Shown piece by piece: positions 34,519 through 46,795 of a DNA stretch of 64,000 nucleotides; position 1 is the stretch's first letter, and every line of letters begins with the position of its first letter. The DNA is from Sanghuangporus weigelae (taxonomy: Eukaryota > Basidiomycota > Agaricomycetes > Hymenochaetales > Hymenochaetaceae): NCBI GenBank assembly GCA_033182465.1, contig CP137325.1, positions 1,860,001 through 1,924,000 on the forward strand, in the 5' to 3' direction. Below the pieces are notes generated by a model. That model had not been told where the DNA came from. It did not search any database and worked only from the letters and a program-made list of their open reading frames with translations. The position numbers were made by a program, and so were the translations under genes.

Positions 34519-37500
34519 TAGTTGTCAAGCTCCAGATTCTATCTGTGAACCTTGCATTGCTGGCAAGCAGCACAGGTCCAATGTCTCCAAACTTGCATCT
34601 CACAGAGCTTCTGGTCTCCTCCAACTGGTCCACTCTGACGTTCATGGTCCATTGCCTGTCCAGTCTAGACATGGCTTCAAGTATTGGTTCACCTTCATTG
34701 ATGATTACAGCTACTACTGGGCTGTTCTTCCATTGAAGAAGAAGAGTGATGCATTTGCTGCCTTTAAGCAATTTAAGGCCTATGCAGAGAACCAGTTAGG
34801 AGTGAAGATCAAGGCCACTCGTGATGATAAAGGTGGAGAGTATATGTCTAAGGAATGGGACCAGTTCTGTATCACTGCAGGCATCCACAGGCAGCACACT
34901 ATCAGAGATGAACCTCATCAGAATGGTGTTGCAGAGCGTGCCAACAGGACACTTGCAGAGGGCATCACTACTATGCTTAATGAAGCACATCTGCCCTCTA
35001 ACTTCTGGTGGGATGCAGTGGCAGCATTTGTGCATGTGCACAACCGCTCTCCCACCTCTGCAGTATTTGCCAGTACACTCTATGAGCTCTGGTTCCAGTC
35101 AAAGCCAGATGTCTCTCACTTGCGTGTATTTGGGTGCACCTCCTATGTGCTTGTGAAGAAAGACCAACACAAGCAGCTACAGTCCCACACACAGAAATGT
35201 GTGTTCTTAGGCTACCCCTCAAATTATAAAGGCTGGCTGTTCTGGAATCCTCTTACTAGGAAGGAAGTTATCAGTGACTCTGCTCAGTTTGATGAGAGAG
35301 TCTTCCCTGGTACATCCAGAAACCCAGTTCACTTGAGGGTGAATCTGCCTGTACAGACAGAAGACCTGCCAGAACAGGAGGAAGTAGAGAATGCCATTGA
35401 TGTTCTGCCAGCTCCTCCTCCACCACCTGCTTCTGCACATCCAGCAGATCCTCCTATGCCTACACCTACACCTTCACCTCCTCCACATAGTCCTTCATAT
35501 CACTCTCCTTCACCAGCTGCTGATCCACCAAAGCGTGAACATACTATTTCACCACTGCCATCTGAGCAGGCCTTAAAGAAACAAAGGCCTGCTTCTCTCT
35601 GGTGGCCAGATCCAATGTGGAGACCAGTTAGACATCATACTACTGGCTGGTGGGATATGGACTATGTTGGAAAGCGCCTTCCTAGACGTGTGCTAGGCTC
35701 TCCTATTCTACAACAGCACTTTAACTTCAACTCAGCAGAGCCAACTGCATCTGACACTGTTCCTGATACTGACTCTGCAACTCAGCCAGACATTGTAGAG
35801 CAGCCAGAGCAAGATGCTGAGATGGACAGTGATTCACCTGATGAACTGAACATCATGTCAGAGGAGGAGTTGCAAGCTGAAGCACTGATGTTTACTGGCC
35901 TGATGGATTTTGGTGCTAATGTAGGACTGGAGGACATCTATCTGTCTTATGAGGATGCTCTGGAATATGCATTTCAGACATCTCATTGTGCTGAGCATGT
36001 GTTCTCTGCACAAGGAGTGCAACACATCAGTTCTGAATCTTATCAGTGGAAAGACATCAAAGGGCGCTCTGATGCAGACCTCTGGGAGAAGGCAGCCATG
36101 GAGGAGTTTGTCAGTCTGATTGAGAATGGCACATTTGAGCCAGTCAGACTGTCTCCTGGCAGAAAGCCTATTGGTTGCAGATGGGTGTTCAAGCTCAAGC
36201 GCAAGGCAGATGGCTCTGTATATAGGTACAAGGCAAGGCTAGTAGCCAAGGGCTTCTCACAGCAGCCAGGACTTGAGTTCTCTCAAGTGTTTGCTCCTAC
36301 AGCTAAGTGGGCTGCACTTAGAGCCATCCTGGCATTGGCTGCATTTGAGGATCTTGAGCTGTACAGTGTTGACATCTCTACTGCTTTCCTCAATGGTGAG
36401 ATGGAGCATGATGTCTATACTGTGTTTCTGCCCCTTACGCTCAGTGACCCAGTAACGCTCAGTTTTGCAATCTCTCACTCAATTCTCATCCAAAATTCAT
36501 GAAACTTTGTATGTAGATAGTGCACCATTATGACTATGTTATCACAAAATCTGGGCCAAAAGTACTTAGTGCATGCTGAGTTATAGCGCACGCATTCTGA
36601 ACAGATACTTGATTTGAGTGATTTGAGTGAATCAAAATTGTTCTCACGGTATGTGCATCATCTATAAATGTTTCCTGTGAATCAATTAAGATAAAACTCG
36701 GTATAAACGTGGTTGAAGGTATCTGAAAACTATGTGCAAAGTTTCAGAAGCTGATGTTATGTATAAGGAATACTAGAGCATGTCGGAAATTGCTCTGATT
36801 TTTATCATGTAATTATACAGAAAATGAGGTGCAGCAGCCTCTTGAATTTTTTTACACAATTTTCAGGAAAGCAATCTCCAAACTGTTTGCACATTCCAAA
36901 ACATAAGTACAATATGGAGTGATTCTTGAAATTTCATGCTGAGAGACTCAAGGAAAAAATTAATATTACAATAGAGAGTGTAAGGCCAAAAAACATCGGA
37001 ATCGGCCATTCTTCAGTGTTATTTCATCTCCTCTTTCCATCAGATGTCCAGGTGAAAAGATAGTACAACCTCCCTACCTAATCTAGCATGATAATTGCCT
37101 TCTCTATAAGTGACTCTATGAAGGCCTGCACACTGTCAGAAAGAGAGACTGAAGACACACTGTAGATTCCATATCATAGTATGATGCAAGTCTCATAAAG
37201 CAATGTAGATTCAGAACTGACACAGCATCTCCTTATCCATGAGCCAGAGAGCATGTCCATCCTTTGAGTGAAGAGCTCATTGCTATGCACTATTCTTATT
37301 CTTCACTGTCTCACTTAAGTCAGACAAATTTGTGGGTGTCTTATCATGAAATTGTCCATTAATGCAGTGTCTGAGTATTCATGACCATCCATAGATGTAT
37401 TCCAGATGTTAAAATGGTGCTTTTGCGACCATCTTTGAGTTGCTTTCCAGCAAAGATGAGGGGTGAATGGGTGAAAGGAGATGACGTGAGAGCCGTCAAG

Positions 37501-37806
37501 ACGTGTCAAAGCTCCTTTCCCACGACTGAGCGTTTCTGGGTCAGACGCGTGAGCAGTCAATTTTTGAGACTCCCGTCTCATAAATTCAATAAAATATTCT
37601 ACTTAGGCTTTTTTGTTTGAATAAAGTGCAAAATATATTCTAAAGATGTGCACCTATTCTAATGACAACGTTTTGTGGCGAAAAGTATGAACGGAAAATT
37701 TGTGGAAGGAAAAAAAGCTTAGACTGAGCGTTTCGGGCAGAAACACAGTATGATCCAGCCTGAAGGATTTGAGGACTACTTTAGCCCTGGATTTGTTCTC
37801 AAGCTG
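34519..37806 (+). pseudogene. Copia 2 integrase and reverse transcriptase N-terminal part (inverted block)
   Basis: The frame reads CEPCIAGKQHRSNVSK (HHCC zinc-site end), VHSDVHGPLP and FIDDYSYYWAVLPL with the first catalytic Asp residues. It continues GIHRQHTIRDEPHQNGVAER (DDE Glu region), KPDVSHLRVFGCTSYV, a Pro-rich linker, and the RT start WEKAAMEEFVSLIENGTF to VDISTAFLNGEMEHDVY at 36417. It resumes after the mariner-like insertion as QPEGFEDYFSPGFVLKL (37751-37806). About 616 codons are open. Everything around it in this element runs on the other strand. Confidence 0.8.
36420..37748. mobile_element. TA-flanked (Tc1/mariner-type) non-autonomous element, 1329 bp
   Basis: The left end is CTGTGTTTCTGCCC and the right end read inward is the same 14 bases. 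ACGCTCAGT follows three bases further in on both sides. TA precedes and follows it (36418-36419, 37749-37750). Removing the element and one TA restores the copia reading frame through DVYMIQPEGF. The ACGCTCAGT motif recurs in subterminal positions. The interior has no transposase-like frame. Confidence 0.85.
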
Positions 37807-39226
37807 ATTGAGTTTATCTTGACCAACTCCTCAGTCATCAACCTGTTCACATCACCATGATTGAGGTGTGCAAAGCGCCTGTGCCAAATTGTAGTATCAA
37901 GTGGACAGGTGCTGGTAAATGCAGCATAAGCAACGGTGGGGACAATATGGCCATTGAGAGTTGCTGCATTGTTGGGAGTGATGTTTGCAGTGAACAGGAC
38001 AGTTCCATGATGATGAAAAAGCATCTTGTCATGATGAATGGTGACAACATATGATTTGGAACAAGTCAAATACAGGACTGAGAGGAGATTGTTTCTAAGA
38101 TCAGGAACATGGAGTATATGCTCAAATTCAAGCAACTGTCCAGGCTTGCCACCAACTACAGGCTGAAAGCGCACTGTGCCTATGCCAACTGAATAAATAA
38201 CTTGATTGTCGGCCAAATGAATAGGGGTGTGATTTGTTGAGTATTTAGTGAACCAATGACGATGTGGAGTCATGTGGCAAGTGGCACCTGTGTCAGCAAT
38301 CCAGTCAGTTCCTGCATCTGGGATAAGAGGTGAATGGGGATTGGTGTAGTCAAGAGTACTTGCATTGCCAGCAAATTCAGCAGATTCAGCAGATTGTTCC
38401 TGTTGAGCAATATGGGCCTTCTGGCCCTTTCTGCCTTTCCTCCTCTTCTCTTCCCTGTTTCTCATAGCTCTGACATGTGCATCCTTGTAGGCTGCCTGCT
38501 TCATGTAGCAGTTCTCCTCTGTGTACTTAGGAATGCCACAGAAGGTGCAAGTGACACCTTGAGAGGAGATAGGCTTTGCAGCACTACTAGTGGATGTGAA
38601 CATGGCCTGGGGCTGAAGCTGGATGCGCTCTTGACGGTTCTGCTGCTCTTGAGCAAATGCTTCCTTGAGGTTATTCCACTTGAATTCCTTCATAAGGAGC
38701 ACTGCAGAGCGGAAGGAGGCATAGTCCTCAGGAAGAGAACAAATCAGGCATGCACATGCAAGCTCATTCTCAAACTCCTCAAGTTTGAGAGTGCTAGAAT
38801 GAGTGCTTCTAATCTTGTGCAATGCCAGTTCAACCCTGCTCACCAGATTGATGAGAGACTCATCTTCCTTCTTGGTGATGTTGAAGAACTCATCATAGGC
38901 ATTAAAGCATGCAGCTGGGTTGTCCTGCTCATTGATCTTCTGAAGCTCAGTCCACATCTTGACTGGATCATCCATATTGTCCTGCACCATGACTGCATGC
39001 TATGCTCAATTCTCTGGTAGATCAGGCCAGCAGCTTGCTCAGCCTTCTCTTCCCAGAGCTGGACAGCCTCATCTGGAGCACTAGGCTTAGCTTCCTGACC
39101 AGAGGTCAGGCACCACAACTTCTTAACTTGAAGTGTAGCATGCATATCATGCTTCCAGACAGAGTAGTTGCTGTCATTGAGCTTGGTGATGGTAGATAGC
39201 GTCTCAGAGATGATAGGATCAGACAT
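37807..39226 (-). pseudogene. Copia 2 gag, protease and pre-integrase
   Basis: The minus-strand frame starts MSDPIISETLSTITKLNDSN (39226), a typical copia gag start. It shifts frame near 38990 and continues with a UBN2-type gag and a zinc-finger relic (CTFCGIPKYTEENCYMK, with the usual His missing). The protease motif WIADTGATCHMTPH follows (DTGA), then VPDLRNNLLSVLYL and the pre-integrase WHRRFAHLNHGDVNRL. It stops at the inversion breakpoint near 37806. A single-base change near 38990 seems enough to split gag from the rest. Confidence 0.8.
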
Positions 39227-39239
39227 AATGGTTGGAATG

Positions 39240-39910
39240 AGGTGTGGATGAGAGTGGACAGGTGATACTCAGAAGAAATAAGCAGTAAGGAAGTAATGAG
39301 GGAGAGAGCGCTAACAAATTTATGCCTGGAGGTGACAGATCAATGCCAACTAGTGCAGTCTACTACAGTCACTAAAGTATACATAGATTTGCCACAAGAT
39401 AGTGCTGGTCTGTTAGTCTGCTAAGACCCTGCAGGCACTGCTAATTGAGAGAGGCTCTAGGCTTAAGCAGACACTCAAAGAGTAACTACAACCAGTGAAC
39501 TAAGGCCGGGCAGGCAAGCTTCACAGTTTGTAGGCTAGGCTGATCCAACAACAATGATGGAGCCACACACCAATTGACACTAGAGCTGCTAGACACAAAA
39601 TGTAGCACAGACAGGGACCGGATAGGTGGAACAATATGCAAATTGGCACACTAATAGAGGGGAACAAACTAAGGATAACGGCAAAAAGATTGCATAGATT
39701 GGGTTAGCAGATTGGTGGCGATCAATGATTTTTGAAGGCACAAGAACAGCTCACAGTGCAGTTAAACCGCAGCCGATGAAGCTGAAAATCAGTGGACATA
39801 TGCACAGGTATGAGAGCCATGTGCACACGAAAGGGCGTCCAGATCGGATTAGCAGTTGTCGAGAAAATCAAAAATTGCCAGTAAGAGATACAAAATAAAG
39901 AACCTCCTAT
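39240..39910 (-). repeat. Copia 2 LTR-like flank and degraded repeat
   Basis: 39240-39600 precedes the copia 2 gag start on the minus strand and matches 28690-29050. 39600-39910 has scattered similarity to 29060-29560. Exact LTR ends could not be fixed. Confidence 0.45.
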
Positions 39911-40140
39911 AGCTCAGTGTATATAAGTAGCTAGATTGACTCCTTTGTTTCTTTGTCTTTCTATTCTACTTACCTTCACTACGACATAGGTATCTACTCT
40001 TGTACTCTAGTATTACTGAAATCTACTTACCTTCACTACGACATAGCGTGCGTCTAGCTCGGCAACTCGTGTTTAGCCTATTATTTGTTGTTGTGTTGGC
40101 TGCCTCGAGATCGACATCTGTTAGTCTCGCCGCCTAACAT
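39911..40140 (+). repeat. Gypsy LTR 3' part, copy 2
   Basis: It follows the R/U5 half of the LTR at 28227-28682: GTGTATATAAGTAG TATA box, repeated CTTACCTTCACTACGACATAG, and the end CGCCGCCTAACA. The U3 half is absent. Confidence 0.7.
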
Positions 40141-42479
40141 AATAGAAAGACCTACCCTTTAGCCAGTGGAAACACTCACTATCGCTACTCCATGCAAGGA
40201 GTTACATCAACAATCATCATATTGCACCCATCCCGGATTCATCCGAGCAACCCCTATCTAGCCCATCGGTGTTTAACGCTGACGTGTTTTGATATTTTTA
40301 ATAAACAACAATCACCCTGGCCCCCATTTGTTATCAGACTCATTACCAACCCCACAAACGTCGACATACATGGACCAAGCACTTTATTACTCCCTTTTAC
40401 AACATAGAGAACCATCCCAATTTTGACCCTAACGACGTCAGCTCTGCTCTGAGTAAGCAAGGCAAATGAGTGCTGACTCACATTGACGGACCATTACCAA
40501 GGACACTCAAACGTCAACGTCGTCAAGAGCCAGTAGTCAAGGTTGAAGAAGTTGAGGTTAAGATCGAAGAAGATTAGTCAACATGGTGCCACGAATTAGC
40601 ATCTGGTGGGGCAATCAGCTGAGGTATACGTGGGTAACTCGAAGGGTTCAATCATTAACGAGTATCTCGTTTGTCATCCACTTGGAAGTCTTCCATTTAG
40701 TCATCAACTTCCAAGACAAGCCGAACATCCGAGGTCGGGCCCATCTGAACACGCCGATCCTCATCCCACCCCCTCGCTATCAAGGTGGATCTAACTGATG
40801 AGCAACAACTCGCCCTTCCACAAGTCCGTTGGAGCGCATCAGGACATTGTTACCAAGGGAAGCTACACAACACTCTCTTTAATCTCGAGTGGGACGACAC
40901 ACAGAAGTTCTGGAAGTCACAGGATTTGCAAGGTGTTTGGTTTCCTTGGACACCAAACCCAGGAGCAAACACTGGGTTATTTGCACAATAACAACCTGCA
41001 TGCTCAACAACGATGGAAGCATCAACATCAAGGATACCTCCACCCATCGCTCCTAAGCCCGAAGTTGTTACGCCAGCACCCCCTCTCCAACCATCTGCAT
41101 TGTTCATGGCACTAAGAGACCTGGAACCACCAGTCATCAGCAGGAGTATGACACCTGAGCAGGAAGAAGAAGAAGAGATGTCATTAACCTAGAAGCAGAT
41201 GAAGGATTTAGGTGTCACAATTGCCCTTACACTCCAGACGCAGGGAGTAGGAAGCAGAAGTGCATCAAAGTCGTCAGAAAAGATTAGAACGGCCAAGCCA
41301 CGAGAGTATGGCGGAGGAAAGGACTATCCCGACTTCAAATGGGAAATTCAGTTATATATCCAATCATATCCGTCGAAGTTCAAAACAGACAGTGACAAGA
41401 TCATCTTCACCCTCTTATACCTGAAGGATGGCAAGGTGGCGACATGGGCAGAGAGTTACTTCAAGATAACACCCAAAATCGACGGCAACCTACACATCAC
41501 AGAGTCATGGGTGGATTTCCTGAAACACCTTGACTTGTCATTCACAGACCCCAGCCGTCATCACAAAGCTTTCCAAAAGATTGAAGAGCTGCACCAAGGC
41601 GACGATGACACTGACAAGTTCTTCAACAAGTTCGACATCTATCAAACACACGCAGGCCTGACACTAGAGGCCCACAATAGCTGGTTGATCAGTCGTCTCA
41701 GAAAGGTCATGAACCCAAGGGTAGTCAAAGGCGTCATGTGAACGGAACCGGAACCGACAAAGTATGCAGACTGGAGGGCAAGGGCGATCAAGGTCGATCA
41801 AACGGAATGACAGATCAGGGATTTGTTTGCTGAACAATGATGACGAAACCCAATTCAGATGACTCAAAGGACACTCCCTCTACCACAACCGCAACGTCCA
41901 ATGCAGCAACAATTTGCATGACCTTACGTTCCAAACCCCCAACCTTTCAATCAAGTAGATTGTCGAGATGCGACAGGAGTGACATACGGCGGAATGGGTC
42001 AACCAATAGACGTCGCCATGAACCAAGCCCGAGCTCGACGCACATGCTACAAGTGTGGCCAAACTGGCCACTTTATCAGGGATTGCCCATGCGGTTGTGA
42101 GGCAATTAGGTCCATCATCACTGCCTTCAAACCAGAAGACAGACTGGCGCTCCTCAAAGAGCTCAGCAACGCAAAGGAATCAGACTTTGACAATGTCGAC
42201 GTGCAAGCAGTACCAGCTGAGCTGGAAGAGATGGTCGATGGTGAGGGTTTTCAGGACGACCAGGCATAAACGTCGGAACAACTGGTCACACAACTAAAGG
42301 ACTCTTTTCGTCGTGTTCGTTAAAATATAATTGCCCCGATGTACACTATCTAGATTCAAGAATATGAGGCAGTTTTAACCTTCAAAAGATCCTGTCCAAC
42401 ATAAACCCAGAGGAGTCAGAAGACGACAAAGACTTCGATGTCTATGATGACTTAGTCAACAAACAAGCAAGTGCACAAG
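40141..42479 (+). pseudogene. Ty3/gypsy-type gag, copy 2
   Basis: After a 1-kb leader shared with 27200-28226, the frame from 41199 reads DYPDFKWEIQLYIQSYPSKF, LYLKDGKVATWAESYF, SWVDFLKHLDLSFTDPSR and LHQGDDDTDKFFNKFD, the Retrotrans_gag core. TGA at 41739 probably replaces TGG (Trp). After further stops, 41979-42269 carries a CCHC knuckle, CYKCGQTGHFIRDC. Sequence continues to 42479, where the LTR with the embedded ORF starts. Protease and polymerase are missing. Confidence 0.75.
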
Positions 42480-43937
42480 TGAAAGGATCCACTCAAAAAC
42501 TCGCATCAGGATCAACGCGATCAGCAGATCCACACGATCAGCTTTCCAAACGCGACCGGTAACCAAGCCAGCTATCACGGGCCCAAGCGATCGAGCGGCC
42601 TAGGCAACAGTAACCTGTTACCACTCGAGCGCTAGAAGCACCGAAGCGGATACGTAATCCCGCTAATAGCTAACACCGCCAACCGCCTATTACCGTGGAC
42701 TACCACTCTAACACCGCCGACCAAGCAACCAGAACGACCTCGATCAAAAGAAGCGATCAAACTTCTTAGAAGTCCAGAAGCACAACTACTAAAGCCTAAA
42801 CGCTAAAAGGCTAAAGGCTAATAAGGTTTATGGAGACCTCACTGGCATTTCAGCACTGTCAAGTCTGTGCACGAGTTTACATGGTCCTTTATGAAGTATA
42901 CTATATAGTATGCATGGCAACAGTGGGTACACGTGACTGTCACATTGAAACCAAGCAACACCTTCAAGATACAATGCATTCCAATCCACCAAACCCAGTA
43001 GTACCCAAGAAACAAGAGGAACTCACAATCACAACTTGAACCCCTCAAACTGCGAACCCGATAACCTGGAGAATGATTGGATGGTATAGACTGGAGTTAC
43101 ACACACCATGTCCAGCATCTACGATACAGGCAAACCTTTATTTACCGAGAGATGTGAACCTGGAGACCAAGCAATTACAACTCCTTATACAACAAAGGAT
43201 ATGGCACTACATTCGAGATATACGATACGAAGGCAAAGCATGGCTAGTCACCAGAACCCAGCAGAACCTGCCTGCAGAACTTATGCAGTTCATGATATGC
43301 CTTGGACCATACTCTACACCAACCCGACACCTTAACACTGACGTGCGAGTTATGCTTACACTCAATGGACCTCGAGATGAATTCCGAAGAATCACATACC
43401 GAGCAGCCTACATCGCTCCAAGAGCAAAGATGCCACTCAATGATGGCAATGACATCGTGATGGAGTACTGACAGTGGAGCATTCCATATCGGAGCACCAC
43501 CTCTATTGTATCAGTCAGCAACCCCACAAAGATTGGAGCAAAGTGGAGCGAAGCGCAGCAGGATGACAAAGGAACAGATGTAATGGTGGAGAAAGGTGGA
43601 GTAAAGTGGAGACAGGATGAGTAAGAAATAGGACGGAAAATGGAATATCTGGGAGCATAAATAGCTGTAGGATTAGGCTCTTATTTCCCCATCTTTCAAT
43701 CCTCTTAACACACTGGTGTAAAGCTTGCCCTACAGCGAGCTATTACTGTGTGCTTTGTACTATCACGCCTCTTGGAAATCCCAATCTGCTTTACTATTAC
43801 CTCGTATCTGAAAGCATCCATAACTCGGACTGCAACTAGGAAGGCTAGTAAGGGACCGCATGGTACAGCCAGACGTGGGTAGATAAGATCACCTCTGCAC
43901 AACACACCGCTGCTTAGGCAAAAGGATCAAACTGGTG
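42480..43937 (+). mobile_element. LTR copy 2 of the ORF-containing family, 3'-truncated
   Basis: It starts TGAAAGGATCC like the solo LTR at 15882 and follows it for 1458 bp with scattered transitions. It stops at GGTG, exactly before the terminal 26 bp that end copy 1. It is inserted after the gypsy gag. Confidence 0.8.
42830..43471 (+). pseudogene. ORF inside the LTR, copy 2 (one nonsense codon)
   Basis: It has the same 213-codon frame as 16232-16873. TGA at 43037-43039 stands where copy 1 has CGA (Arg), and the position of the stop in copy 1 is CAA here. All other codons are open. Amino-acid differences between copies are few and mostly single transitions. Each copy is thus disrupted at a different site, which implies that the ancestral frame was open. 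Confidence 0.55.
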
Positions 43938-46795
43938 AAACTCCTTGGAACTGTCTGTTAGCAGAGGAGTGTCGCAGTTCTGTTGGGGGCTGTTCTGTAA
44001 GATTGAGATGAATGGAATAGCAGAAGGGTGACTATAGGCCAAAGCTGGGGTGATTCCGAAGGGTCGAGCTAGGTTCCGAAGCAGTTTCGGAGGGGATGAG
44101 TGAGTTGGGATTAAAGGCTGCTGAAAGTATGCGAGGGTGGGGATTTGAGCAGAGAAAAGAAGCCGAGAAGCAAGCAGGAGAAGTTGAGGCGAGGGGGATC
44201 AGCGGTGGCGATACGATGGTACGAACGATGTCCTCACAGGTAAGCCTTCGATGGATTTGAACCCTGGGGAGTAGTAACGATGAGACGAAGCTTGGGACGA
44301 TATTTCCGAAGCTTAGAACGAAGCTAGAGTGATCCTACGAGGATCCGATTCGATGCGATGGGATGCAATGAAACGCAAGGTGTTGCGCAGCGTAACGATG
44401 CGATACGACACGGAACAGAGCGGGGGGGGACGAGAGTTGAACAAAGGGACCAGTAAGTTGCGAGTAGAGACTCTAACAGCAATGCGAGTCGAACTGAGCA
44501 CACTGATCTCGGAACACGACTGCTAGGCAGGGGTCTCGGGACGAATGAAACAGAACTATCGTATATTTGATAGAGGCAAGAGAGTCGAAGTGAGTACAGT
44601 GAGAGTCGAGGTGTTTCGACTGTAGCAAAGAGAGAAGACGAGTAGGACTAGAACTGGGCTTTCCGGTCCAGACTTGACTCCTGTACTGATCTGTGGGCCG
44701 GACTGAACTGAACTCCCCTACACAAATAGATCGTCTATTTATAACATTGTCCATCCTGAGCCTTCGAAGCATCAGGGACCATAAACGAAGAGAAGTCGGA
44801 AGGCATATCTCAAAGGGGAGCATGGAGAACAAAAGACGAGGTGAACATATCTGGAAAGTGGCAAGCACATAGATCATAGGGCATAAAACAAAATATGAGT
44901 GCATATAGAACATAGAGGGGAGAAGTTGGAGCGCATTGCATCGGATCGAAGCTTGGGAGGCGTCGGGCGTCAGTCCCAAGTCTCACAATTCAAATCTTGG
45001 GCTTGGGACTGATAAGACGAGTCGGCTGAGCCTTTTTTTGTGGAGTCGACTGGGTGGCTCAGGCATCTGATCTGCTATCCTTGAGCGATTTCCAACGTCG
45101 TAAGTTTTTCCCCGGCGGCAGTCCAATGCGTGAGGCTGTAATAGATCGCTCCGCTTCGAATCATGTCGATCCACTGTCGTGCTGAGAGTGGACTTGTGAA
45201 TAAATTCTACAGTGCTCTCACAGAGTCAACCGGTCTATTTATCTAGACGGGTAGTCTTCCCTGTTGTTCGTTTAGCTAGGGGCAACTAATTCTTAGACTG
45301 CGTATGATATTGTTGGCCGTTGGGTAAGTAATGGAAGTTGATATGGATGATTTTGGGGTGACAACGTATGATAGGTGTGATTTGCTGATAAGAGTCCTGA
45401 ACTCAAACTTAATACGTACTAGGTTCTAGAAGCAGCACAGTAGCGGTTCTAGCAACCTCGCTTATCGTTATCGGTCCTAGTAGCAACACTCTTCGCAGTA
45501 CTAGCAACCGCACTTATTCTTAACAGGTACTAACAGCAAACACTAAAGTAGTGTCAGCTACCTGTGCAATGACGTATCTGAGTGATATGCTGATGTCAAA
45601 TAAACCACAACACTAATATTCAGCAAGGGTGGGTACAAACAAGCACCTGACTTGAGTGCACCGCGCTAAACAATGACAAACACTTCTGTGTGCTTGCAAA
45701 TCTAGGGTACTGAACAGTAATGAAGTAACAGTAATTAACACCTTAGCTTTATTACCGACTACCTAATTTGTACAGCAGTAACAAAAACTAACACTTTACT
45801 TAGACTTATGACACAAAGTAATAAACTGGAGAGAGATGGTGGTGGTTAAAGGTCAAGTTGCTCTCTCTCTTGGCGTGCTCGCTCGCCTGCCTTATATAGG
45901 CTGAGCTTACTAAGCATTATTAAGCATTACAAAGCAAGGCCAAGAAAATAAACTAAAAATAGGACTCAAATGCACTTGCTTATATAAGAAAAATTAGGTT
46001 CAACCTTCCTAATATAGAATCTGATTTCCGTCTCGGCTTCTTGTCCTGCGAGTCCAAAGCTCATATCCCTTTATGGTATCCTAACAAAGCTTGGACTGCC
46101 TCCTGATTAGGTCATGACACATGCCTAAGCATTGACTCATTGTAACATAGTCGTTGATAGGGAGTCTGAATTGTCTTGCACAAATCTAGGCTCATACCCT
46201 CAATTCTAGTGCGCATTATCGGTCTGCTTCAGGTCAATAAGCGATTTGAATACCTCTGAACGGGGACCTTAAAGAAGCTCGTCGGACCCTGTATGGCTTA
46301 GACCAATTTAGTATAAATTGTATATGAGTGACGGCGTAGTCTCCTTAATTCGTATCTTCTCAAAATGCCTTCTCGCAACCCTTTTGCACGCCTTTCACAC
46401 ATGTGGTGCCGCATGAAGAAGGTGTTGAGGTTAATTCGTAGGCCTTGTCAGATCACCATTGAACAGCTACAGTAAGTGTCAGCATTGATATCCAAGTTGA
46501 TTTATCCTGATGCGGTATTAGAATCATGATTGAGACGACTATTACGACTAGGGTAGAGCCGCTTTTCTTGGTGATTTCGCATTGCTATCACCCTACGCTT
46601 ATCTGGTATGGGCTTCTGTCATTATGCTCATGATTTTCTTTTCTGATCGCATTGGTAGAGCACTTATGAATGAGCTGAATCTGAGTTTCAAGGATTTATA
46701 TGTCGCATCCCATAGAGCTATTGCTTGATAGTAATGACTGATGCTATGCTATTCCTGCTTGTTTATGTCCAGGCAATTTCATAGCCTGACACCGC
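43938..46795. other. Repeat-rich spacer, LTR-like pieces, no gene recognised
   Basis: 43938-44980 resembles parts of the LTR-like repeat inside copia 1, with CGAA-rich sequence and TCTATTTATAAC near 44735. 45230-46370 has a symmetric TATATAGG near 45893 and looks like another LTR. 46366-46476 holds a short frame MPSRNPFARLSHMWCRMKK that I cannot assign. No intact gene is supported. Confidence 0.4.
45420..45545. repeat. Degenerate tandem repeat with GGTNCTAG(T)AGCAAC units
   Basis: Three to four imperfect units of about 40-45 bp contain (G/A)GT(T/C)CTAG(T)AGCAAC followed by CNCTTAT(C/T). It probably lies within an LTR-like sequence. Confidence 0.5.

Larger units (their letters stand above)
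33519..39600 (-). mobile_element. Ty1/copia retrotransposon 2 with internal inversion
   Basis: The element reads leftward: LTR-like flank (about 39600-39240), gag, protease and pre-integrase (39226-37807), then a 3.3-kb block in reversed orientation carrying integrase and the first part of reverse transcriptase (about 34520-37806, plus strand), then the rest of reverse transcriptase on the minus strand (34518-33604). A short plus-strand duplicate of integrase sequence (33524-33602, matching 35124-35202) forms the left edge. RNase H and the 3' LTR are missing. Two small DNA transposons are inserted. The long open frames suggest that it is younger than copia 1. Confidence 0.75.

Noticed and set aside
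38334-39020. 228-codon plus-strand frame with hydrophobic stretches
   Set aside because: It is antisense to the copia 2 gag and protease; the sense strand has clear motifs.
44240-44300. Possible tRNA (GGATTTGAACCC resembles a T-loop)
   Set aside because: No matching A box or acceptor-stem pairing was found at the right distance on either strand.
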